A stretch of DNA of 5,005 bases from Tannerella sp. (GTDB lineage: Bacteria > Bacteroidota > Bacteroidia > Bacteroidales > Tannerellaceae): assembly GCA_031260095.1 (NCBI GenBank), contig JAIRKN010000261.1, forward strand, positions 1-5,005, given 5' to 3'. Each line of letters starts with the position of its first letter. The first letter of the stretch is position 1. Position numbers and translations under genes: made by a program. This document shows positions 1 to 5,005 of this stretch, one piece after another. The notes below the pieces were generated by a model. It made no database searches, had not been told where the DNA came from, and saw only the letters and a list, made by a program, of their open reading frames with translations.

Positions 1-28
1 TGCAGAGGGGACTATCGAGATTTCCTCA

Positions 29-75
29 TCCCTGGATTGCTTCACCCTGCGGGTTCGCAATAACGAAGGCAGGGA
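29..75. repeat. Palindromic intergenic repeat of the ATTGCGA...GAAGCAAT type
   Basis: Nested inverted repeats are visible. The outer arms are TCCCTG (29-34) and CAGGGA (70-75), the middle arms ATTGC (36-40) and GCAAT (57-61), and the inner arms ACCC (44-47) and GGGT (51-54) around a TGC loop. On the minus strand it reads ATTGCGAACCC...GGGTGAAGCAAT. This matches the general form of a short non-coding palindromic repeat (ATTGCGA...GAAGCAAT) that I know from intergenic DNA of many bacterial phyla. A 10-bp direct repeat, CGGGTTCGCA, occurs at 50-59 and again at 77-86, which suggests the element or a partial second copy extends to about 100. Its function is unknown; a relic of a MITE or a folding transcript element are both possible. 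The family assignment is from memory. Confidence 0.55.
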
Positions 76-196
76 ACGGGTTCGCATTCGCTGCTTCCTC
101 CGGTACTACTGCCGGATAAAGGCGTGATTCATTTCGGACGGGCAGTAGAAAGGCATGGCGGAATACTTCTTCTATTTTTCCCCCTTTCCTGTGAGA

Positions 197-323
197 ATGC
201 ACATAAAGACACCATCTTTATGCATATCAAGACCACAAACTCTGTTCGTAGTTTTATGTGTTTTATTGTTACAGCCTAAAAGTACTAAAGCTTGAGGATA
301 AACAGAAGGTGTGGTTTTTTTTT
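197..323 (+). ncRNA. Possible structured small RNA or terminator region
   Basis: Two adjacent folds can be drawn by hand. The first is a hairpin: ATGC (197-200) pairs with GCAT (222-225) and ATAAAGA (203-209) with TCTTTAT (215-221), with a two-base bulge and a CACCA loop. The second is a long rod: 229-237 pairs with 310-318 (nine pairs, one G-U), 241-246 with 301-306 (six pairs), 248-256 with 277-285 (eight pairs around one G-G mismatch), and 257-260 with 270-273. The 3' arm runs straight into nine T at 315-323, as expected for an intrinsic terminator, and the promoter of the next gene follows at once. I recognise no known RNA family. A-T-rich DNA gives such pairings fairly easily, and the only candidate upstream -7 box, TATTTTTC at 173-180, is imperfect and lacks a -33 box. 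Confidence 0.3.
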
Positions 324-333
324 ATTCAACGCA

Positions 334-364
334 TTTATAAATTCAAAAATTTTATGTAAGTTTG
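334..364 (+). promoter_or_regulatory. Bacteroidetes-type promoter of the YciH-like gene
   Basis: TAAGTTTG at 357-364 matches the Bacteroidetes primary sigma -7 consensus TAnnTTTG at every fixed position. TTTA at 334-337 is a three-out-of-four match to the -33 box TTTG, at the usual 19-bp spacing. Transcription would start around 370-372 and leave a leader of about 20 nt before the ATG at 390. That leader has no Shine-Dalgarno sequence, which is normal in this phylum. No transcript data support this; it is a consensus match in the expected place. Confidence 0.6.
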
Positions 365-389
365 TATTCGAAACAACAATTTGCGCTTT

Positions 390-740
390 ATGAAAAGTAA
401 CGACTGGAAAGAGTGGGGGGGGATGGTCTATTCGACCCGTCCCGATTATAAATACGACACGGGAGAAGAGGAGGATGAGGAGGAGAGGCTGCCAAACGAA
501 AAACAATCATTACGCATATCATTGGATAAAAAACACCGTGGAGGTAAAACAGTTACCTTGATTACCGGTTTCCGTGGTAAAAATGAAGATCTGGTAGCTC
601 TCTGCAAACTCCTGAAAGTGAAATGCGGCGTAGGTGGCTCGGCGAAAGAAGGTGAAATCATCATTCAGGGAGATCTCCGACACAAAATTGCGGACATTCT
701 GACAAAGGAGGGTTTCGGGAAAATAAAAACCCTTGGATAA
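390..740 (+). CDS. yciH: YciH/SUI1-family translation initiation factor (eIF1-like)
   Basis: This 116-residue protein belongs to the bacterial branch of the SUI1/eIF1 family. By family knowledge, such proteins bind the small ribosomal subunit and influence initiation fidelity; E. coli YciH can act in discriminating initiator complexes in vitro, but its cellular role is poorly defined. The family's VYST motif sits at residues 13-16. The SUI1 core runs from about 38 to 113, with RGGK (50-53), LITGF (57-61) and the conserved block KCGVGGSAKEGEIIIQGD at 78-95, very close to the corresponding E. coli segment. Length agrees with the family (about 110 residues). I chose ATG 390 over the upstream in-frame TTG at 381 because ATG is stronger and MKSNDWKE looks like the start of Bacteroidales orthologues. 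Oddities are a G8 run at 415-422 followed at once by an in-frame ATG (Met12), and an acidic stretch at residues 26-32 in the linker. The next gene starts 60 bp downstream. Confidence 0.93.
   Translation: MKSNDWKEWGGMVYSTRPDYKYDTGEEEDEEERLPNEKQSLRISLDKKHRGGKTVTLITGFRGKNEDLVALCKLLKVKCGVGGSAKEGEIIIQGDLRHKIADILTKEGFGKIKTLG
415..422 (+). repeat. G8 homopolymer inside the YciH-like gene
   Basis: Eight consecutive G fill the end of codon 9 (TGG) and codons 10-11 (GGG GGG), and the in-frame ATG of Met12 follows directly at 423. Gain or loss of one G would shift the frame of everything made from the ATG at 390, while initiation at 423 would be unaffected. Such G runs are known slippage-prone tracts in phase-variable genes. 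Whether this one varies cannot be judged from one sequence. Confidence 0.85.
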
Positions 741-800
741 ATCACTCCATATCCCAACCGTTGAACGATTCTAAGACTACACGATTCAATATTCAAACAA

Positions 801-3800
801 ATGCTCACCCTATACAGCGCATCCGCAGGAACAGGAAAAACCCATACATTAACCGGCGAATACCTCTCTCTACTCTTTAATGGACAGGAACGGCACCGGC
901 ATATACTCGCCGTAACCTTTACCAATAAAGCGACAGCAGAGATGAAAGGCCGCATCATCGACGAATTATTCCGTCTCGCCAACTACCAATCATCCGCTTA
1001 TCTGGAACAACTCTCCGACAACGGGAGGAAAAGCGAAGTGGAAATACACACTCAGGCAAAGAAAATATTAATCGCCATCCTGCATGATTATTCCGCATTT
1101 AATATCAGTACGATCGACCACTTTTTCCAGCATACCATACGGGCATTTACTCGCGAAATCGGGTTGCAGAGAAACTATAAGATCGAACTGGACGAAAACC
1201 AAATGATGGAAGACGCTGTGGAAAGCATGCTCGCCGGACTGGAGAAAAACGAAAATACCGCCCTGATGGATTGGTTACTACGCTTTACGGAAGATAAGAT
1301 CGAAGAAGGAGGCAGTTGGGATATACGGAGGGATATTATCAAACTGGGCGGGCAACTGTTTAAAGAAACGTATAAATCACACAGTGATGAAGCCAAGGAA
1401 GAACTGAAACAAAAGGAGTTTCTCTCGGATTATCGCAATGAACTCTACCGGATCATTCAATCTACACAAAAAACGGCAAAAGAATTAGGCGAAAAAGGTC
1501 TTTTACTGATGAAACAACATGGCATGCAGCCTTCGGATTTCAAAGGTGGTAGTCGATCCGTTTTTCTCTATTTCGAAAAACTTGCCGCAGGGAAGATGGA
1601 TAAGCCCACAGCGACCTTCTGCAACTTAGTCGATAATCCGGATGAATATCTTACCAAAACGGCTACCCCCGGACAAAAACACGCGGCCGGACAGATCTAT
1701 ACCAACGGAATGAATGAACTGATAACCGGCATTGTGTCTTTTTTCGAAAACCTGACGCCTTATTACACCGCCAACGAGATCGCACGTAATTTCTACGCAC
1801 TGGGGATTCTGACCGACCTGTCGCAACACATCGCGGTGTGGCGTGAGGAAAATAATAAAATGCTGATTGCCGATACGACGGAACTACTCCATAAAGTAAT
1901 TGACAATAGCGAGATCCCGTTTATCTATGAAAAGACCGGTACGCGCATCGAACACTACATGATCGACGAGTTTCAGGACACAAGCGGCATGCAGTGGTCA
2001 AACTTCCGTCCCCTCCTGAAAGACAGTCTCGACAGCGGCCGCCGTAACCTGATCGTAGGAGATGTTAAACAAAGCATCTACCGTTTTCGTAATTCGGACT
2101 GGACGCTCCTGGAGAGGAAAGTAAAGGAAGAATTTCCGCAGCAGGTAAACGAAAAAAAGTTGGACGTGAACTGGCGCAGTTGCCGTCATATTGTAGAGTT
2201 CAATAATATGCTGTTCAACGCTATTCCGGTCATTTTGCAACAATCCTACAATGAGGAGATGGACCGGTCATCTTTATCGGATGAGGATAAAAACGAATAC
2301 AATACCCGCATCATTTCCGCTTACAAAGATGCTTCGCAGCATGTCTCCAAACCGTTTGCCGGTAAAGACGGACACGTACGGATACAATTCCTTACCGATA
2401 CCGAGGACAAAACGTGGCAGGATCTGAGCCTGGAACAACTGCCCCGCATCGTAGAACAATTACAGGATAACGGATACGAGTTGCGCGACATCGCCATCCT
2501 GACCCGCACCGGAAAAGAAGGATTACAAGCCGCGGAAACGTTGCTCGGATACAAGGAAGCGCACCCGGAATCCAACTATAAATATGATATTATCTCGGAA
2601 GACTCGCTGACGATCCATTCGTCCCTCTCCGTACGTTGGCTGGTGGCCCTGCTCAGATACCTGAATCAACCGGATACAGCAAGCAATTACTACATGGTAC
2701 TCCTTTCCTATACCATTCTGCGGAGAAAACAACAATCCCTCATTCGGAAAACGGAGTCTTCCGTTCCGGGGCAAACGCCTGATCCCGAAACAGACGATGC
2801 GATAACAGGCAACGACCTTTTCCGCCCATTTCCGAAAGAAATAATGAAGGCGCTCCGAAAACTGGCAAACCGACCCCTCTACGAACTTACGGAAGGGTTG
2901 TTCCGGCTCTTTGAAAAGGATTTTCCGGAAAATGAACTGGTTTTCGTCCAGGCATTCCTCGACACGGTAGCCGAGTATGCCATAAATGAAACGGCGGATA
3001 CGGGACAATTCATTACATGGTGGAACGAAACGGGATGCAGGAAAAAAATTATCACCCCCGATTCCCAGAACGCCATCCGCATCATGACGATACATAAAGC
3101 GAAAGGACTCGGATTTAAAGTAGTGATTCTCCCCTTCGCAGAATGGAAAACAGACCAGAAAGACGCGATTATCTGGTGCCGGACCCGACAAAAACCGTTC
3201 GACAAACTAAGCCTGATACCGGTAAAATATGGAGCTATCCTGAAAAATACGTTCTTTGCGCCCGACTATTTCCACGAAAAACTGCATGCTTATATGGATA
3301 ACCTCAATACGCTATACGTAGCATTTACCCGTGCGAAAGAAGAACTCATTGTGATGACGCCCCAACCGAAAAGCGAAACGCCTGCCATATCGCGCCTTTT
3401 ATGGGAAGGATTGCAGACGGACACACAATATCCGTTTGATACCGAAAGCAGGATGTACGAACGCGGAAGGTGGTGGCATACGACATCGGATAAAACACGT
3501 TCCGATACGGAAGAACTGCCCGTTAAACGTCTGTATTCCGTATCGCCGGACAATCGGATGCAACTCCGCCTGCACCGTAAAGGAGGCTTCCCGGATGACG
3601 AAAAACGCAAATACGGAATACTGGTGCATGACGTTCTGAGTCGCATCGAAACGCGGGAGGATATTATTTCAGTTGTATCGGAAATGTATACATCGGGAGA
3701 AATAAGCCGGGAAGAATACGCTATCCTGAAGGAAAAACTAATGATCCTGACCGGTAAGGAGGAAGTAAAACATTGGTTTGACGGCTCCATGCAGGTCATG

Positions 3801-4034
3801 AATGAAGCGGAAATACTGTCCGGGAAAGGAACCTCACAACGCCCGGACCGGATCATGACGGATAAAAACAAACAGGTCATTGTCGTAGATTATAAATCCG
3901 GCGAACATAAAGAAAAATACCACCGCCGCCAGATCGAAAAATACATCTCCCTGATCCGTGAAATGGGATATACGGACATAGAAGGTTACCTGTGGTATAT
4001 TACGCTTGATGAGATTGAAAAGTACATTTTTTGA
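801..4034 (+). CDS. addA: AddA/RecB-type UvrD-family helicase-exonuclease
   Basis: A 1077-residue superfamily 1A DNA helicase with a C-terminal nuclease, the type that processes double-strand breaks for RecA-dependent repair. Helicase motifs appear in order: Walker A SASAGTGKT (6-14), motif Ia VTFTNKATAEM (38-48), Walker B IDEFQDTS (388-395), motif III VGDVKQSIYRFR (419-430), motif IV NWRS (457-460), motif V MTIHKAKGLGF (762-772) and motif VI LYVAFTRAKEEL (838-849). The RecB-like PD-(D/E)XK nuclease follows: HD at 943-944, Asp1016 in RPDRIM, the catalytic VVDYKS (1028-1033, Asp1030 and Lys1032) and QIEKY (1044-1048). Both activities should be intact. At about 1080 residues it is somewhat shorter than Firmicutes AddA (about 1200). 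The start is secure because Walker A begins five residues after the ATG. AddA normally works with AddB, which is not in this window. No promoter box is visible in the 60-bp gap upstream, so it may be read from the yciH promoter. RecB proper is less likely than AddA given the phylum, but motifs alone do not separate them. Confidence 0.93.
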   Translation: MLTLYSASAGTGKTHTLTGEYLSLLFNGQERHRHILAVTFTNKATAEMKGRIIDELFRLANYQSSAYLEQLSDNGRKSEVEIHTQAKKILIAILHDYSAFNISTIDHFFQHTIRAFTREIGLQRNYKIELDENQMMEDAVESMLAGLEKNENTALMDWLLRFTEDKIEEGGSWDIRRDIIKLGGQLFKETYKSHSDEAKEELKQKEFLSDYRNELYRIIQSTQKTAKELGEKGLLLMKQHGMQPSDFKGGSRSVFLYFEKLAAGKMDKPTATFCNLVDNPDEYLTKTATPGQKHAAGQIYTNGMNELITGIVSFFENLTPYYTANEIARNFYALGILTDLSQHIAVWREENNKMLIADTTELLHKVIDNSEIPFIYEKTGTRIEHYMIDEFQDTSGMQWSNFRPLLKDSLDSGRRNLIVGDVKQSIYRFRNSDWTLLERKVKEEFPQQVNEKKLDVNWRSCRHIVEFNNMLFNAIPVILQQSYNEEMDRSSLSDEDKNEYNTRIISAYKDASQHVSKPFAGKDGHVRIQFLTDTEDKTWQDLSLEQLPRIVEQLQDNGYELRDIAILTRTGKEGLQAAETLLGYKEAHPESNYKYDIISEDSLTIHSSLSVRWLVALLRYLNQPDTASNYYMVLLSYTILRRKQQSLIRKTESSVPGQTPDPETDDAITGNDLFRPFPKEIMKALRKLANRPLYELTEGLFRLFEKDFPENELVFVQAFLDTVAEYAINETADTGQFITWWNETGCRKKIITPDSQNAIRIMTIHKAKGLGFKVVILPFAEWKTDQKDAIIWCRTRQKPFDKLSLIPVKYGAILKNTFFAPDYFHEKLHAYMDNLNTLYVAFTRAKEELIVMTPQPKSETPAISRLLWEGLQTDTQYPFDTESRMYERGRWWHTTSDKTRSDTEELPVKRLYSVSPDNRMQLRLHRKGGFPDDEKRKYGILVHDVLSRIETREDIISVVSEMYTSGEISREEYAILKEKLMILTGKEEVKHWFDGSMQVMNEAEILSGKGTSQRPDRIMTDKNKQVIVVDYKSGEHKEKYHRRQIEKYISLIREMGYTDIEGYLWYITLDEIEKYIF

Positions 4035-4064
4035 ACATCTTTTTTTTATTAGGGAAAAAAACCA

Positions 4065-4072
4065 TATTTTTG
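4065..4072 (+). promoter_or_regulatory. Candidate -7 box of the decarboxylase gene
   Basis: TATTTTTG is a full match to the Bacteroidetes -7 consensus TAnnTTTG. About 19 bp upstream there is only a T-run (4040-4047), which offers TTTT in place of the -33 TTTG; the true TTTG at 4030-4033 is 31 bp away, which is too far. The start of transcription would fall near 4078-4081, leaving a leader of only about 10 nt before the ATG at 4089. The preceding bases AAAAAGAA are A-rich, with no clear Shine-Dalgarno sequence. Confidence 0.5.
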
Positions 4073-4088
4073 CGACACTTAAAAAGAA

Positions 4089-5005
4089 ATGCGCCGCATC
4101 GGAAAAATAAAAGTACATAAAGTACACAAAGAAGGGACCGGACTGTTGTTGTCCTTGTTTACGGTATTATTTATCGTAAACCTGGCTTTATTTTATGTCG
4201 TAAGTAATAAATTTATGTTCTACAGTATACTGGCCGCCTCCACGATCTTATTCTTTATCGTGCTTAATTTTTTCCGCAGTCCTTACCGTCGTTTCCCGTA
4301 TGATTCCGAAGGTCTTGTCATCGCCCCTGCCGACGGTACGATCGTAGCAATAGAGGAAGTAGACGAAAACCAATACTTCAAAGATAAACGCCTGCAAGTA
4401 TCTATCTTCATGTCTGTCTTCAACGTACATGCCAACTGGTTTCCGGTGAACGGCACGATTCAACACGTTTCTCACCACCACGGCCGTTTCCGGGCAGCCT
4501 ACCTCCCGAAAAGCAGCGCCGAAAACGAACGCTCTACGATTGTGATCAGGACGGACTATGGCGTTGATGTGCTGACGCGCCAGATCGCAGGCGCTATCGC
4601 ACGCCGCATCGTGACGTATGCAAAAGAAGGCGAATATTATGAAGTCAATGACCAAATGGGATTCATAAAGTTCGGCTCACGGGTAGACACTTTCCTCCCT
4701 TTAGACACGGAAATACTCGTTGAAATGGACCAGAAAGTAACCGGAAATCAAACTCCGATCGCCCGCTTAGGCAAGATCACTTACACGCCAAAAGCCGCCG
4801 CTGTACCGGAAAAAGGTCCGAAAGCCGCCCCGGCCGTACGCACCGGATCTCCTAACGACAGCTCCGGGAAAGGTAACGGACGCTATAGGAACAGTAACGG
4901 ACGCTCCGGGAACAATAACAAACGCTCCGGGAACAATAACGAGCGCTCCGAGAACAGTAACAGACGCTCCGGGAACAGTAACAGACGCTCCGGGAACAGT
5001 AACAG
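4089..5005 (+). CDS. psd: Phosphatidylserine decarboxylase proenzyme, 3' partial, with repeat tail
   Basis: The last step of phosphatidylethanolamine synthesis: it decarboxylates phosphatidylserine at the inner face of the cytoplasmic membrane. 305 complete codons are present and the frame is open at the window edge. The N-terminus KVHKEGTG (11-18) is followed by two hydrophobic segments (about 19-38 and 43-62). The core shows APADGTIVAIEE (79-90, Asp82), the SVFNVHANWFPVNG block (109-122, His114) and the self-cleavage site FGSRVDTFLP (195-204). By family knowledge the chain cuts itself between Gly196 and Ser197, and the serine becomes the pyruvoyl cofactor. The short form and the GSR site match the PSD-A group (about 220-230 residues). 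The core ends near LGKITYTPK (227-235). The frame then continues at least 70 residues through a duplicated Pro/Lys/Ala linker (234-253) and tandem heptapeptides (258 onward), not usual in the family. After maturation this tail would belong to the small pyruvoyl alpha chain. The gene starts 54 bp after addA, probably from its own promoter. In related genomes a phosphatidylserine synthase gene often follows; that lies outside the window. Confidence 0.93.
   Translation, partial: MRRIGKIKVHKVHKEGTGLLLSLFTVLFIVNLALFYVVSNKFMFYSILAASTILFFIVLNFFRSPYRRFPYDSEGLVIAPADGTIVAIEEVDENQYFKDKRLQVSIFMSVFNVHANWFPVNGTIQHVSHHHGRFRAAYLPKSSAENERSTIVIRTDYGVDVLTRQIAGAIARRIVTYAKEGEYYEVNDQMGFIKFGSRVDTFLPLDTEILVEMDQKVTGNQTPIARLGKITYTPKAAAVPEKGPKAAPAVRTGSPNDSSGKGNGRYRNSNGRSGNNNKRSGNNNERSENSNRRSGNSNRRSGNSN
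4788..4847 (+). repeat. Imperfect 30-bp duplication in the psd linker
   Basis: Residues 234-243 (PKAAAVPEKG) and 244-253 (PKAAPAVRTG) are two in-frame copies of one ten-residue unit, encoded by 4788-4817 and 4818-4847. The first half of the unit is well conserved (CCN AAA/CCG AAA, GCC GCC), the second half poorly. It forms a flexible Pro/Ala/Lys linker between the catalytic core and the heptapeptide array. Confidence 0.6.
4860..5005 (+). repeat. Tandem 21-bp repeat array in the 3' part of psd
   Basis: Seven head-to-tail units of 21 bp start at 4860, 4881, 4902, 4923, 4944, 4965 and 4986; the last lacks its final base only because the window ends. Each encodes one heptapeptide of the form R-S-G-N-(S/N)-N-x, where x is G, K, E or R. 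The first unit (SSGKGNG) and second (RYRNSNG) are the most diverged. Units six and seven are identical as far as seen, and unit five differs from them by one base (GGG to GAG, Gly to Glu). Divergence falls towards the right, as expected if the array grows by recent duplication at its 3' side. The period is a multiple of three, so a change in copy number keeps the frame. Confidence 0.95.

Larger units (their letters stand above)
1..389. other. Intergenic region without a supported gene
   Basis: No convincing protein gene lies here on either strand. Frame 2 is open from the window edge to a TGA at 125-127, but its translation crosses a palindromic repeat and resembles no family I know, so I do not call it the end of an upstream gene. 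In order, the region holds the palindromic repeat at 29-75, an 8-bp inverted repeat (106-113 with 141-148), a bulged hairpin at 197-225, a rod-like potential RNA fold at 229-318 running into nine T at 315-323, and the promoter of the downstream gene at 334-364. The part after about 165 is clearly richer in A and T than the part before it, as expected for promoter and terminator DNA. Confidence 0.7.

Noticed and set aside
2..127. Frame open from the window edge to a TGA at 125-127, possibly the end of an upstream gene
   Set aside because: The translation crosses the palindromic repeat, has no recognisable family motif, and a frame this short can stay open by chance.
2523..3191. 222-residue open frame on the minus strand
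   Set aside because: It lies wholly inside the AddA-type gene, whose motifs fix the coding strand. The antisense product has no recognisable domain.
3436..3639. 67-residue open frame on the + strand in another frame of the helicase gene
   Set aside because: It overlaps the junction between helicase motif VI and the nuclease domain, both clearly coded in the main frame, and has no homology I recognise.
3290..3880. 196-residue open frame on the minus strand
   Set aside because: It is antisense to the helicase-nuclease coding region, rich in Ser and Arg as expected for a shadow frame, and shows no motif.
4040..4060. T8 run followed by A7, considered as a terminator after addA
   Set aside because: Pairing is only A-T across a short loop with no GC stem, and the T-run comes before the A-run rather than after a hairpin.
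4248..4655. 135-residue open frame on the minus strand
   Set aside because: It is antisense to the conserved decarboxylase core, which is clearly the real coding frame.
4860..5005. Tandem 21-bp units considered as a CRISPR array
   Set aside because: There are no unique spacers between units. The units abut directly and encode an in-frame heptapeptide.

Overview
The window looks like chromosomal DNA of a Bacteroidales bacterium, and the genus Parabacteroides is my best guess. Three things point there: coding DNA of medium GC; start codons preceded by A-rich stretches with no Shine-Dalgarno sequence; and perfect matches to the Bacteroidetes sigma -7 box (TAnnTTTG) ahead of two of the three genes. 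The genus is inferred from general resemblance, not from a search.

Layout, all genes on the + strand. Positions 1-389 hold no gene that I can support. This stretch contains a palindromic intergenic repeat (29-75), an 8-bp inverted repeat (106-148), a hairpin (197-225) and a rod-like fold ending in a T-run (229-323), which together may be a small RNA or the terminator region of an upstream unit. A Bacteroidetes-type promoter (334-364) follows. It drives a YciH/SUI1-type translation factor gene (390-740) that carries a run of eight G near its start. After 60 bp comes a 1077-residue UvrD/RecB-family helicase-nuclease of the AddA type (801-4034), with all helicase motifs and an intact nuclease site. 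After another 54 bp, which contain a -7 box, a phosphatidylserine decarboxylase proenzyme gene (4089 to the window edge) begins and runs off the end.

The three genes belong to unrelated processes: translation initiation, double-strand break repair and phospholipid synthesis. The first two may share a transcript because no promoter is visible between them. The decarboxylase probably has its own promoter.

The most unusual feature is at the right end. The decarboxylase has a complete catalytic core ending near residue 234. It then continues in frame through a duplicated Pro/Lys/Ala linker into at least seven tandem 21-bp units. These encode a Ser-Gly-Asn-Arg heptapeptide and are still running when the window ends. 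I know of no such tail in this enzyme family.
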